From PALSA-894 sp963828625 (GTDB taxonomy: Bacteria > Pseudomonadota > Alphaproteobacteria > Rhizobiales > Xanthobacteraceae), in the NCBI GenBank assembly GCA_963828625.1, contig CAWHEX010000001.1:1-64000 (forward strand): a DNA stretch of 64,000 nucleotides, read 5' to 3'. Of this stretch, positions 1-9,357 are shown in pieces. How positions within the stretch are numbered: position 1 is the first letter of the stretch; each line of letters opens with the position of its first letter. The notes beneath the pieces are model-generated. The model ran no database searches. It was not told the origin of the DNA and saw nothing but the letters and a program-made list of their open reading frames with translations. The position numbers and the translations under genes are program-made.

Positions 1-1085
1 GCCAGCGTGTTACGGATGTACGCGCCGACATTGACGTGATCGATGTCGAGCAGCGGCAGTTCCTTGTAGCCCGCCTCGTTGAGGACCTTGAGATTCTTCT
101 CGGTGATCTCCTCGCCGGCCTCGACATGGATCTCGCCGGTCTTCGGGTTGACGAGGTCCTCGCCGATGTAGTGGCCGATCAGTTCCTCATCGGTGACGCG
201 CAGCGCCTTGAGGCCCTTCTCGGCGAGTTGGCGCGCCTGGCGAACGGTGAGCTTCTTGCCGGCCTCGACCACTACCTTGCCGCTGTCGGCGTCGACCAGA
301 TCGTTGACCGCCTTGTAACCGCGCATGCGCGTTGCATCGAACGGCACGCGCCAGCCTTCCTTCGCGCGCTTGTAGACAACCTGACGATAGAAAGTGCGCA
401 GCACCTCCTCGCCGTCCATGCCGAGCGCGAACAGAAGCGACGTCACCGGAATCTTGCGGCGGCGGTCGATGCGGGCGTGGACGATGTCCTTCGCGTCGAA
501 CTCGATATCCAGCCACGAGCCGCGGTACGGAATGATGCGGGCGGCAAACAGGAGTTTGCCTGAGGAGTGCGTCTTGCCCTTGTCGTGATCGAAGAACACG
601 CCGGGCGAGCGATGCATCTGCGAGACGATGACGCGCTCAGTGCCGTTCACGATGAACGTGCCGTTGTTCGTCATGAGCGGAATGTCGCCCATGTAGACGT
701 CTTGTTCCTTGATGTCCTTGACCGACTTCGCGCCGGTCTCTTCGTCGATATCGAACACGATGAGGCGCAGCGTCACCTTGAGCGGCGCCGCATACGTCAT
801 GCCGCGCTGGCGGCACTCATCGACGTCATACTTCGGCGGCTCGAACTCGTACTTGACGAATTCGAGCATCGAGGTCGACGAGAAGTCCGAAATCGGGAAC
901 ACGGACTTGAACACGGTCTGCAGGCCCTCGTCGGGCCGGCCGCCCGGGGGCTCGTAGATCTGCAGGAATTGGTCATAGGACGCCTTCTGAACCTCGATGA
1001 GGTTCGGCATCTCTGCGACTTCCTGAATTTTTCCGAAAAACTTACGAACGCGCTTGCGACCAATAAAAGTCTGCGCAGTAGCCAT
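1..1085 (-). CDS. rpoB: RNA polymerase beta subunit, N-terminal part (runs off window edge)
   Basis: Catalytic beta subunit of DNA-directed RNA polymerase. The gene reads leftward from ATG at 1085 (protein begins MATAQTFIGRKRVRKFFGK) and leaves the window after about 361 codons, so only the N-terminal third of a roughly 1,370-residue protein is present. Recognisable beta-subunit segments include PNLIEVQKASYDQFLQ, the VYMGDIPLMTNNGTFIVNG block and ERVIVSQMHRSPGVFFDHDK, all of the beta protrusion/lobe region. The rifampicin-binding region lies outside the window. It follows rplL in the usual rplJL-rpoBC order, with a 337-base gap. The frame is intact throughout. Confidence 0.98.
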   Translation of the reverse strand, partial: MATAQTFIGRKRVRKFFGKIQEVAEMPNLIEVQKASYDQFLQIYEPPGGRPDEGLQTVFKSVFPISDFSSTSMLEFVKYEFEPPKYDVDECRQRGMTYAAPLKVTLRLIVFDIDEETGAKSVKDIKEQDVYMGDIPLMTNNGTFIVNGTERVIVSQMHRSPGVFFDHDKGKTHSSGKLLFAARIIPYRGSWLDIEFDAKDIVHARIDRRRKIPVTSLLFALGMDGEEVLRTFYRQVVYKRAKEGWRVPFDATRMRGYKAVNDLVDADSGKVVVEAGKKLTVRQARQLAEKGLKALRVTDEELIGHYIGEDLVNPKTGEIHVEAGEEITEKNLKVLNEAGYKELPLLDIDHVNVGAYIRNTL

Positions 1086-1365
1086 GAGGTCTTTTCTCCG
1101 TCGAACCGGCTTTTAGCGCGGACGACTCTCCGGATGGTCGCCATCCAATCGCGACCGTCCGGACAGGCGTCAGGCGCCATATTCAAATCGCGATCCGGCT
1201 CTCGCCTTTCCGAATCGCGCGGCGTGTCCCGCCGCTTGGCATCCAATGTGGTGAAACCGGGATATAAGTACCCGATTCTCCCACACAATCCTCATCCCGC
1301 CACGTCCCGGCGGGAATTTCGCTTCTCGTCATGACCGGGCTCGGCCCGGCCATCCGCCTGTCGAG

Positions 1366-1403
1366 ATCCCCGGGTCTCGCGCTTTCGGCGCTCGCCCGGG
1401 GAT
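1366..1403 (-). terminator. Hairpin in the rplL-rpoB gap (possible attenuator)
   Basis: Within the 337-base gap between rplL and rpoB there is a near-perfect inverted repeat, with arms beginning atccccggg and ending cccggggat, just downstream of the rplL stop on the minus strand. No U-run follows, so it is not a classic intrinsic terminator. In many bacteria partial termination or RNA processing in this gap sets the L7/L12 to RNA polymerase ratio, and that role is inferred here. I see no gene in the rest of 1086-1422. Confidence 0.4.
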
Positions 1404-1422
1404 TTCCTTGAGTAACCTTGGG

Positions 1423-1791
1423 CTACTTCAACTCAACCTTCGCGCCAGCTTTTTCGAGCTGGGCCTTGACCTTCTCCGCCTCTTCCTTGTTCACGCCTTC
1501 CTTGACGGGCTTCGGCGCGCCTTCGACCAGGTCCTTGGCTTCCTTCAGCCCGAGGCCGGTGAGCGCACGGACCTCCTTGATGACCTCGATCTTCTTCTCG
1601 CCGGCGGCGGCGAGGACGACGGTGAACTCCGTCTTCTCTTCAACAACAGCAGCAGCAGCAGCAGGACCGGCGACCGCGACGGCGGCAGCGGCGGACACGC
1701 CCCACTTCTCTTCCAGCATCTTTGCGAGGTCTGCGGCTTCCAGCACGGTGAGTTTTGAAAGCTCGTCTACGATCTTGCTCAGGTCAGCCAT
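1423..1791 (-). CDS. rplL: 50S ribosomal protein L7/L12
   Basis: Forms the flexible ribosomal stalk that recruits translation GTPases. The 122-residue product is normal for the family. It has the N-terminal dimerisation helix (MADLSKIVDELSKLTVLEAA), an Ala/Val/Pro-rich hinge around residues 35-52, and the globular C-terminal domain with the conserved IKEVRALTGLGLKEAKDLVE helix region and the GAKVELK ending. It lies 50 bases downstream of rplJ, with which it is normally co-transcribed under L10-L7/L12 autoregulation. The frame is intact. Confidence 0.98.
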   Translation of the reverse strand: MADLSKIVDELSKLTVLEAADLAKMLEEKWGVSAAAAVAVAGPAAAAAVVEEKTEFTVVLAAAGEKKIEVIKEVRALTGLGLKEAKDLVEGAPKPVKEGVNKEEAEKVKAQLEKAGAKVELK

Positions 1792-1841
1792 GTCTCAAGT
1801 TCCTTATATTCGGTTCGAACCAATAGTTTATGCGGGAAGCC

Positions 1842-2360
1842 TCACGCGGCTTCGCTCTTCGAGGCATAGGCCTGGATCACACGCGCAAGCTTTCCAGCCG
1901 GCGCGTTCGTGAGCTGCGCGATCTTGGTGGCCGGAGCCACCAGCAAGCCGATGAGCTTGGCGCGCAGTTCGTCGAGCGACGGCAGCGAGGCGAGCGCCTT
2001 GACGCCGTTCGGATCCAGGGCGGTCTTGCCCATCGCGCCGCCGAGAATCACGAACTTCTCGTGTCCCTTGGCGAAGTCGGTGGCGACCTTGGGCGCCGCG
2101 ATCACATCGCTCGAATAAGCGATGACCGTCGGGCCCTTGAGCAAGGGTCCGATGGATGCGACGTCCGTGCCCTCGAGAGCGATCCTGGCGAGACGGTTTT
2201 TCGCGACCTTCACGGAGGCACCAGCGGCCCGCATCTGCTTGCGCAGTGCCTGCATCTGGGCGACCGTAAGACCGGAATAGTGAGCGACAACGACGACGTT
2301 CGTGGCCTTGAAGACCCCGTTCAACGTCTCGATGGCCGCTTTCTTTTCCGCTCGATCCAC
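1842..2360 (-). CDS. rplJ: 50S ribosomal protein L10
   Basis: L10 anchors the L7/L12 dimers to the large subunit and, in complex with them, represses its own mRNA. The open frame extends upstream to 2513, but family comparison places the start at the GTG at 2360 (VDRAEKKAAIETLNGVF). This gives 172 residues, the standard alphaproteobacterial length, with a purine-rich stretch just upstream. Typical segments are VVVVAHYSGLTVAQMQALRK, KNRLARIALEGT and LLKGPTVIAYSSD; the C-terminal helix that binds L7/L12 ends QAYASKSEAA. It is the first gene of the rplJL-rpoB unit. An autotransporter gene separates it from rplA. Confidence 0.96.
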   Translation of the reverse strand: MDRAEKKAAIETLNGVFKATNVVVVAHYSGLTVAQMQALRKQMRAAGASVKVAKNRLARIALEGTDVASIGPLLKGPTVIAYSSDVIAAPKVATDFAKGHEKFVILGGAMGKTALDPNGVKALASLPSLDELRAKLIGLLVAPATKIAQLTNAPAGKLARVIQAYASKSEAA

Positions 2361-2803
2361 GTCGGGACTCTCTTCGGTTGGCGGCAAGACTTCCTTGCGG
2401 AAACCGGGCCGCCGGGTTGCACCAGCCGTCCAGATGGCTTCGGTGCACGCACCGATCCGGCGGGACGACGACGAAAGCCTGTCCGCCGGACGATTGAGCA
2501 GCCTCGCTCGCACGCCAGTGCAAAGGTTCGAACCGATCAGCCGGCCCGAGGGGCCGAATAATCCGTCTTCACCCGTCTATGCAGGCCGGTCGTTTAAGCC
2601 GGCAGCCGGCGCCTGCAGTCTCGGACAGGACGCTTCGCAAAAAACCGGCAGTCTTCCCTCTTCCGTTTCTGAATCCGCGAGGATGCCGAAAAGGAATGAG
2701 GTCCTGACCACCCTGCTTTTGGTGAAGCGCACAAAGGCGTGCCGCCAATTGGACCGGCACGCCCCGACGGGCGCTGTCTAGACCTTTTGCCGAGCGTTGC
2801 CAA
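2361..2803 (-). promoter_or_regulatory. rplJ promoter candidate and long 5' leader
   Basis: The 514 bases between rplJ and the autotransporter hold no convincing gene. On the minus strand a TTGGCA (2798-2803), 16 bases, CTAGAC (2776-2781) pair resembles an alphaproteobacterial housekeeping promoter. This would give a leader of about 400 nucleotides ahead of rplJ. Long L10 leaders that bind the L10/L12 complex are known in many bacteria, so such a role here is an inference; I have not folded the RNA. A TTGACA also occurs at 2811-2816 but has no well-placed -10. Confidence 0.35.
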
Positions 2804-2874
2804 GGGGGCTTGTCAACGGCCCTGCCCGGTCTTTTGGAACTTAAGGGGTCCTGATCCCCTGCTCAGCCCCGAGT

Positions 2875-5800
2875 TTAGAACTTCCAGCTGAACTTGCCCT
2901 TGCCGGCGTGGTCCTGGACGTTGCGGGCGAGCTGGCCGACGTAGGAGACGCCGATGGTCGCGCTGCGGCCGATGGCGAGGTCGAGGCCCGCTTCACCCAG
3001 GATGGCGTCACGCGCGATCGGCGCACCGGCCACGACGAACGGCACCGGCGCCGCGATGAAGGCGAGCCGCCCGTCCGGCGTGACGTCGTTGAACGCATGC
3101 TGCCATGACACCGAGCCGCGCGGCACCAGCATCATGTCGTTGCCGACCGGGATCATCGAGGCGGCGCGCACACCGAGGTTCGAGTAGCCGACCTCGAAGG
3201 AGTTGGCCGCGCCATTAAGTCCGGCGACCAGTGCGCGCTCGGTGAACCCGTCGGTGCGCAGGTTCACCCATGCGCCACCCGCGAACGGCTCGACCGCCAT
3301 GTTGCCGAGCGCGAAGCCATAGCCGGCTTCGCCGAACACCTGCGCGGTGCGCCCGTTGTAGCTCGCCGTCGCATTGTCGGCGAAGCCCGGGAACACGATG
3401 TTGCGGCTGGTCTCGATCGAATGCCACGCGAAGTCGCCGCCGGCACGCAGGTTGAGCGCGCCGAAGCTCCAGCCGCCGTAACCCGCGACGTGGCCGGTCT
3501 CGACGTTCGCGCTGCCGCGTCCATCGAGATTGTTGCGCGAACCGGTGTAGCCCGCCGCGATGCCGATGCGGCCATCGGCGCCGACGCGCGTGTCCAACCC
3601 TGAGAAGAAGCCCGCAAGGTCGCGCCGCACGTTGGTGGCGTTGCCGTCGCCATTGAAGCGGCCGCGTGCGCCAAAACCCTGCGCCCAGTAGACGACGTCA
3701 TAGCCGGGGCTGCATCGGCGGCGCCTTGGTGACGATCGGCGACTTGCCATAGGCGAGCGCGGTTTCGATCGCGTCGCTTCCATCGGCGGCGAACGCCTGC
3801 GGGCCGCCCGCCGTGAGCGAGGCCATCTGCGTGTTGCCGCCATACGAGGCCTGACGTAGCCGCCCGAGAATGGCCGAGCGCGCATAAAGGCCTTCGTCAA
3901 CAAGCACGCCTTGCACGGACGCGTGCGCTTCGCCCGAGAGGGCGTCGAAGGCCTGCAACGCGCCCGGCACGGTCTGCACGAGCAGCGCGAGCGCGATCGG
4001 ATTGGACAGCGACGCGCCGTCGAGCGCGCCCGCGACTGCGCGCTGGTTGAAGGTCTGCGCCACCGACGAGAACAGTGCCGGCCCCGGTCCGGGTCCGGGG
4101 CCAGGCCCGGGTCCCGGCGCCGGCGTGTTCACGGTCAGAACGAGATCGACCTCGTTCGCCTGGTACTGGAGGCTCGCCGTCAGGAAGGCGAGATTGCTGG
4201 TCACACCTGCAAACGTGCCGGTCACGCCGCCGACCGCCGTGAGGATCGGGTAGACGGTGGACGGGTTGTAGCTGCCGTTGACGGCAAGCACCTGCACGGT
4301 GCCGCCGTTGATCGTCGCGGTGCCGGTCGCGGCGATCTTGTCGGACTGGCCGGCCGCATTCGCCTCGACCTGGAAGGTCGAGTTCGCCGCGATCGTCACG
4401 TTGCCGCTGACGTTGAGCGTGCCGATCGAGTTACCGGGCGCGACCGTGGCGCCGCCGTTCAGGCCAAGGCCACCGATCGTGCCGGTGCCCATCAGGGTGG
4501 CGCCCGAATTGGCGTTGACCGTGCTGCCGCCGATCGAACCGTTCACCACAAGGGTGCCGGCGTTGATGTTGGTTGTGCCCAGATAGGTCGCGGCGCTGTT
4601 GCCCGTCAGCGTGAGCGTGCCGGCGCCGACCTTGGTCAATCCGCCGCTGGCCAGGCTGGTGAACGTGCCGGCATAGGTCGTGCTGGTCGCGTCGCCCGCC
4701 GTCAGGGTCCCGTTGCTCATCAGGATCGATCCCGACGCATTGCCGGAAAGCGAAGCCACTGTCTGCGCCAGACCGGCCATGTCGAGCACGGCGGCGGACG
4801 CACCGGTACCAACCGTCAGCGCGGTCGTGACCGGAAGCGTATTCACCACAGCGAGACCGGCCTGAAGCGTGCCGCCCTTGATGGTGGTCGGGCCGTTGTA
4901 GGTTTGACCGACCGCGAGCCTGACCGACCCGACGCCGTCCTTCGAGAGCCCGCCCGTGCCGGTGATCGACCCCAGATAGGTGCCGGCACCGGCCTGATTG
5001 AATTCGAGTGTCGCCGCGTTGCTGAGCGCGATGTTGCCCTGGATGCTGCCGGTGCCGATGGCGGCCGTGCCGGTCAGCGTGCCGCCGCTGACAGCCCAGT
5101 TCTGCGCGCCGAAGCCGGTGAGCGTCCAGTTGCTGGTGCCGGATTTGTTGAAGGTCGTGAATTCTCTGATACTGCTGCGAGCCTCCGGTATCGATGTTGC
5201 TCGTATTGAAGCTGGCATTGGCGCTGCCGCCCAGTTCGAGCACGTTGTTCGAACCACCGAACCCACCGCCGATCACATTGCCGGTGATGCTGGAGCCGGC
5301 ACGCAGTTCGAGCTTGTTGTTGTTGCCATCGAAAATGACGGCGGCGCCGACGGACGAGGTGATCGTCCCCGCGTTGATCAACGTCGAGTTCTGCGCTCCG
5401 CTGGCGGCGCCGATACCCATGTTGCTGCCCTGGATCGTGCCAAGGTTGGTGAAGTTGAGGCCGCTGTTCGACTGCGAGACGGCGCCGATCAGCGTCGTCG
5501 CGCCGCCAATCACGCCTCCTACGCCGTTCGTGCCGCTCAGCGCGTTGGCGAGGATGCCTTCCTGACCACCCGTGATGGTTCCGGTGTTGCTGGTCAGCAC
5601 CACATTCGAATTCGGCATAAAGATGCCGTAGGTATTTGCGCCGGCGCCCGAGATCGTGCCGCTGTTGGTGATCGTGAGCACATTGGCGCCGCCGCCGCCG
5701 CTGATCGCGTTGGAACTGTTGAGGCTGGTGCCCGAGATTGTGCCGGTGTTGTTGATCGAGAGCGTCGCCCCCGTTCCGCTCGTCTGCCACAAGATCGCCT

Positions 5801-6176
5801 GGGCGCTGCCGCCCGAAATCGTGCCGCCGTTGTTGTTGTTGATCTGGCTCGCGCCGTTCTGCATCGTGATCGCGGTGTTGTTGGTCGACACCACGCTGCT
5901 GCCGGCGGCCAGAATGTTGAGAATGTTGCCGTCGCGCACATTGACCGCGTCGCCGGCTCCGTTCGTGATCGTGGCGCCCGACTGCACGTTGATCGTGAGG
6001 TTGTCCTGCGTGCCGTTGCCGAAGCTGGCCGTCGCGCCGCTGCACGTCACAGTCGGTGAGCCGGAGCACACTGCGAGCGCTGGCGATGCCGGCGCGACTA
6101 TTGCTGCGAGACCGCCGAGCATCGTGCTCGACAGCAATTTCGCGATCAGCGGTTTGCCGTTACCGCGCTCAGACAT
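2875..6176 (-). CDS. Large autotransporter (type Va secretion) adhesin-like protein, two frameshifts as read
   Basis: Predicted outer-membrane autotransporter of about 1,100 residues. From ATG 6176 (strong AGGGGGCG upstream) it has a signal peptide ending near PASPALA. A long Gly/Thr/Asn/Ser-rich beta-helical passenger follows, with repeated autotransporter strand motifs such as GGLTKVGAGTLTLTG and GGTLQAGLAV. Then come a Gly-Pro linker (about 4080-4125) and a C-terminal 12-strand barrel beginning near GYDVVYWAQGFGARGRF and ending in the aromatic KFSWKF. The frame breaks twice, near 5165 (after GGSQQYQ) and near 3703 (in a C run before GYDVVYW). Each break is one extra base, and homology continues cleanly across both. 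It lies between rplA and rplJ, behind the rplA terminator, so it probably has its own promoter. The passenger's target is unknown. Confidence 0.85.
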
Positions 6177-6451
6177 GCAACGCCCCCTGCCGTCCGTCAG
6201 AACCGTGCCGCGCCATTCCTCTTTGCGGGAATGGACCGTGCATGAACGCGAGTCACACAACTCGACGATCGGTCGCCCCACGATGCGCAAACCTAGGGCT
6301 TGGACGGCAGCTGGAGTCGTTTGAATTGTCGTTACGTCAGCGAAAGCCACGCGATGTGACTTTTCCACCTCACGTCACACCAGTTTCCAGTGCCGCCTTG
6401 TACGCGCACTGCGTGTGGCGGTGCCTGCCGGCGGCGTGAATCGCCCAACGC

Positions 6452-6482
6452 AAAACGGGCCCGCGAGTGGCGGGCCCGTTTT
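6452..6482 (-). terminator. Intrinsic terminator after rplA
   Basis: Perfect 13-bp inverted repeat (aaaacgggcccgc / gcgggcccgtttt) with a five-base loop, flanked by A and T runs on both sides, 26 bases beyond the rplA stop. It should end the secE-nusG-rplKA transcript and separate it from the autotransporter and rplJL-rpoB. The rest of 6177-6507 holds only the autotransporter upstream region. Confidence 0.85.
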
Positions 6483-6507
6483 GATCTTGGGAAGTGCCGT
6501 GCGGCGA

Positions 6508-7215
6508 TCAGGCCGTCCCGGTGCTCGCACCCAGCGTCGACGCATCGATCTTCACACCCGGCCCCATCGTGGACGAGATTGCCACGCGGTTGATGTAGTG
6601 GCCCTTGGAGCCCGGCGGCTTCGCTTTCTGAACTGCGTCCGCGAAGGCCTTGATGTTGGCCACCAATTGCTCGGCGGAGAACGAGGCCTTGCCGACGCCG
6701 GCCTGCACGATACCGGCCTTTTCGACGCGGAACTCGACCGAGCCGCCCTTCGCACCCCGGACTGCCGCGGCGACGTCCATCGTCACCGTGCCGACCTTCG
6801 GGTTCGGCATCATGCCGCGCGGACCGAGCACCTTGCCGAGCCGGCCGACGAGCGGCATCAGGTCGGGCGTGGCGATCACGCGGTCGAAGTCGATCTTGCC
6901 GCCCTGCACTTCGGTGACGAGTTCTTCCGCACCGACGATGTCGGCACCCGCCGCCTTCGCCTCATCGGCCTTGGCGCCGCGCGCGAACACCGCGACGCGC
7001 TGCGAGCGTCCCGTGCCGTTCGGCAGACTGACCACGCCGCGTACCATCTGGTCGGCATGGCGCGGATCGACGCCGAGGTTCATCGCGATCTCGACGGTCT
7101 CGTCGAACTTCGACTTCGCGCGTTCCTTGACGAGCTTCACGGCGTCTTCGAGCGAATAGGACTTCGCGGGATCGACACCCTCGCGCGCCTTGGTGATGCG
7201 TTTGCCTTTTGCCAT
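6508..7215 (-). CDS. rplA: 50S ribosomal protein L1
   Basis: L1 binds 23S rRNA at the mobile L1 stalk near the E site and represses the rplKA mRNA in many bacteria. The 235-residue protein starts at ATG 7215 (MAKGKRITKAREGVDPAKSY) and carries the L1 signature region LVGRLGKVLGPRGMMPNPK, then GTVTMDVAAAVRGAKGG and the C-terminal HYINRVAISSTMGPGVKID. It begins two bases after rplK and is followed by a strong terminator. Confidence 0.98.
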   Translation of the reverse strand: MAKGKRITKAREGVDPAKSYSLEDAVKLVKERAKSKFDETVEIAMNLGVDPRHADQMVRGVVSLPNGTGRSQRVAVFARGAKADEAKAAGADIVGAEELVTEVQGGKIDFDRVIATPDLMPLVGRLGKVLGPRGMMPNPKVGTVTMDVAAAVRGAKGGSVEFRVEKAGIVQAGVGKASFSAEQLVANIKAFADAVQKAKPPGSKGHYINRVAISSTMGPGVKIDASTLGASTGTA

Positions 7216-7217
7216 GA

Positions 7218-7646
7218 CTATGCCCCCACCTCGATGCCCATCGAACGCGCCGATCCTTCGACCATGCGCATCGCGGCTTCCACCGTCCCGCAGTTGAGAT
7301 CGGCCATCTTCTTCTCGGCGATCTCCTTCACTTGCGCCTTGGTGATCGAGCCGGCCTTGTCGCGGCCCGGAGCCTTCGAACCGCTTTCGAGCTTGGCAGC
7401 CTTCTTGATGAAGTAGGACACCGGCGGCGTCCTCATCTCGAAGGTGAACGACTTGTCCTGGTAGATCGTGATGACCACCGGGATCGGCGAACCCTTCTCC
7501 ATCTGCGAGGTCTTCGCGTTGAAGTCCTTGCAGAACGCCATGATGTTGAGGCCGCGCTGACCGAGCGCGGGTCCGATCGGCGGGGACGGGTTGGCCGCTC
7601 CCGCCGGAACCTGAAGTTTCAGGAATCCAGCTACTTTCTTCGCCAT
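7218..7646 (-). CDS. rplK: 50S ribosomal protein L11
   Basis: L11 sits at the GTPase-associated centre of the 50S subunit and binds the thiostrepton loop of 23S rRNA. The length of 142 residues is typical. The N-terminal segment GFLKLQVPAGAANPSPPIGP with QRGLNIMAFCKDFN and the C-terminal DLNCGTVEAAMRMVEGSARS match the family. An AGGAAGAG-like site precedes ATG 7646. In this genome the gene upstream is a methyltransferase rather than nusG. Confidence 0.98.
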   Translation of the reverse strand: MAKKVAGFLKLQVPAGAANPSPPIGPALGQRGLNIMAFCKDFNAKTSQMEKGSPIPVVITIYQDKSFTFEMRTPPVSYFIKKAAKLESGSKAPGRDKAGSITKAQVKEIAEKKMADLNCGTVEAAMRMVEGSARSMGIEVGA

Positions 7647-7732
7647 CTCTCTTCCTTTCAGTGGTACGGATCTTGACGGCTGGCGGCCGCCTCACCTCCC
7701 ACGTTCCGCATCAGGCGCTTCGCGCCTGATGT

Positions 7733-8497
7733 TCACCCGTTGCGCCAAACCACCAGGCTCGTTCCGCGGACATGCCGCAGGCCGAGATGACGGCTTGCCT
7801 CGATCTCCTCGAGTGCGCGGGTGACGCCGTCCCATACACCGTAATCGTGCCAAATGACCATCCCTTTGTTGGCCACGAGGCGGAACGCGGTCCCGGAGTC
7901 CGCGATGACATAGTCATGGGCGTGCGATCCGTCCACGAACACGAGCCCTGCGCGGCCGGTATGCGCCGACCAGTCGTAGGCGGCGGAATCCCCCATCAAC
8001 TGCGTGATCCGCGCCGCGGCAGGTCTCCATTCGGGCGGTGCGTCGAGGAAGCGGCGGCCGGATCGGGGCTTCTCCACATAGGCACGCTCGCCCGGCGCCA
8101 GCTCGAATTTCGGCGCCGCATCGGGCGGCAAATCCAGTGTGAAAATACGGTGTTGCGCCGGCGCATTGACGGCAAGGTTGAGCGTGGTGCGGCCATCGAA
8201 CGTGCCGATCTCGATGATCTCGTCACCGGCCTTGGTCGCGGCCGCAGCGCTCGCCAGCACGGCGAGTTCCGCCAAGTTCACGTCGCCGGAATTCTTGCGC
8301 GCCTCGACGATACGGATCGGCCTGGCGTCGATGACCTCGCGCCAGTCCGCGCCCGGTAAACGGGTTTGCTGCCCGCGCGCGACGCCGCGCAGGCGGCGGC
8401 TCGTCTCGCGGAAACCGCGGCTCGCGATCGATACCGGAAGATAGACCGAGCGCGCATAGAGCCCGTTGATCCGGCTCGCCAGCATCGCGCCCATCAC
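7733..8497 (-). CDS. Class I SAM-dependent methyltransferase (Methyltransf_24-like)
   Basis: Predicted cytosolic methyltransferase of about 254 residues; substrate unknown. The SAM-binding motif I is DEIIEIGTFDGRTTLNLA (residues about 91-108), followed by an acidic strand end (IFTLDLP) and a catalytic-strand segment LVFVDGSHAHDYV, then VIWHDYGVWDGVTRAL. These are hallmarks of the Rossmann-type proteins often annotated as methyltransferase 24 or cephalosporin-hydroxylase-like. The start could be ATG 8497 or a nearby internal ATG (8485). It begins only 11 bases after the nusG stop and ends 87 bases before rplK, so it is probably transcribed with nusG-rplKA. Its position inside the ribosomal block is unusual. 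Confidence 0.75.
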   Translation of the reverse strand: MMGAMLASRINGLYARSVYLPVSIASRGFRETSRRLRGVARGQQTRLPGADWREVIDARPIRIVEARKNSGDVNLAELAVLASAAAATKAGDEIIEIGTFDGRTTLNLAVNAPAQHRIFTLDLPPDAAPKFELAPGERAYVEKPRSGRRFLDAPPEWRPAAARITQLMGDSAAYDWSAHTGRAGLVFVDGSHAHDYVIADSGTAFRLVANKGMVIWHDYGVWDGVTRALEEIEASRHLGLRHVRGTSLVVWRNG

Positions 8498-8508
8498 ACG
8501 GAGAAGCT

Positions 8509-9063
8509 TTAGAGCTTCTCGACCTGCCCGAACTCAAGTTCGACCGGCGTCGCACGGCCGAAGATCGAGACCGCGACCTTCACGCGCGAGCGGCCCTCGT
8601 CAACCTCTTCCACCGTTCCGTTGAACGATGCGAACGGACCGTCCGACACGCGCACCTGCTCACCCACTTCGAAGGAGATCGAGGGCTTCGGCCGCTCGAT
8701 GCCTTCCTGCACCTGGTTGAGAATGCGCTGCGCTTCGTTTTCCGAGATCGGCATCGGCTTCTTGTCGGCGCCGAGGAAGCCCGTGACCTTCGGGGTGTTC
8801 TTGATCAGGTGATAGGCCTCGTCGGTGAGGTCCATCTTCACCAGCACGTAGCCTGGGAAGAACTTGCGCTCGGCGTCGACCTTGCGGCCGCGGCGCACTT
8901 CCACGACCTTTTCCTTCGGCACCATGACTTCTTCGAACAGGTGCGCGAGGCCGCGCTGCTTGGCCTGCTCGCGGATCGAGTCCGCGACCTTGTTCTCGAA
9001 GTTCGAATAGGCGTGGACGATGTACCAGCGCTTGGGCTTGGTTTCGATCGTAGCTTCCGCCAC
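8509..9063 (-). CDS. nusG: Transcription termination/antitermination protein NusG
   Basis: NusG binds the RNA polymerase clamp to suppress pausing and couples polymerase to Rho or to ribosomes. The 184-residue product has the NGN domain (KRWYIVHAYSNFENKVA, then RKFFPGYVLVKM, residues about 10-120) and the C-terminal KOW domain (GEQVRVSDGPFASFNGTVEE, then KVAVSIFGRATPVELEFGQV). It lies 25 bases downstream of secE, as in most bacteria. Confidence 0.98.
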   Translation of the reverse strand: MAEATIETKPKRWYIVHAYSNFENKVADSIREQAKQRGLAHLFEEVMVPKEKVVEVRRGRKVDAERKFFPGYVLVKMDLTDEAYHLIKNTPKVTGFLGADKKPMPISENEAQRILNQVQEGIERPKPSISFEVGEQVRVSDGPFASFNGTVEEVDEGRSRVKVAVSIFGRATPVELEFGQVEKL

Positions 9064-9088
9064 TGGAGCGCTCCCTTTGGCTTGATGC

Positions 9089-9286
9089 CTAGCCGCCGAT
9101 GCCGAGCACGAAGGTCACGGCGATGCGGATGACCTGATCCGCGACGAGAAAGAACACCGCCGCCACCGCCGCGAAGATGAACACCATCGCGGTCGTGATC
9201 GCGGTCTCGCGGCGCGACGGCCAGGTGACCTTGTTGGTCTCCTGCCGCACTTCCTGCAAGAACTTGAACGGACTGAACTTGGCCAT
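9089..9286 (-). CDS. secE: Preprotein translocase subunit SecE
   Basis: SecE clamps SecY in the SecYEG protein-conducting channel. The 65-residue single-span form is typical of alphaproteobacteria: the amphipathic helix FKFLQEVRQETNKVTWPSRRE is followed by one transmembrane segment (about residues 32-60). The start is ATG 9286 (MAKFSPFKF); an in-frame extension to 9349 is not needed and would run through the promoter. secE is first in the secE-nusG-rplKA unit, and a promoter candidate lies about 40 bases upstream. Confidence 0.97.
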   Translation of the reverse strand: MAKFSPFKFLQEVRQETNKVTWPSRRETAITTAMVFIFAAVAAVFFLVADQVIRIAVTFVLGIGG

Positions 9287-9328
9287 GTCTGTCGTGCACC
9301 CGCCGCCTGTTTTGCGAACCCCGTTCCC

Positions 9329-9357
9329 AAATAGGTAGACGCCGCCCAATCTTGAAG
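9329..9357 (-). promoter_or_regulatory. Promoter candidate for secE-nusG
   Basis: On the minus strand CTTCAA (9352-9357), 17 bases, CTATTT (9329-9334) matches the alphaproteobacterial CTTGAC-N17-CTATAT pattern at 4/6 and 5/6 positions. It would give a leader of roughly 35 nucleotides before secE. This was assigned by eye. Confidence 0.5.

Noticed and set aside
4075..4130. Short GC-rich tandem repeat that might be a CRISPR or regulatory repeat
   Set aside because: It encodes the Gly-Pro linker before the autotransporter barrel; there are no spacers.
3911..6324. Long plus-strand frames opposite the autotransporter (432, 353 and 222 codons)
   Set aside because: Mirror frames of a repetitive Gly/Thr-rich gene. 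The minus-strand reading has signal peptide, strand repeats and barrel; the plus strand has none.
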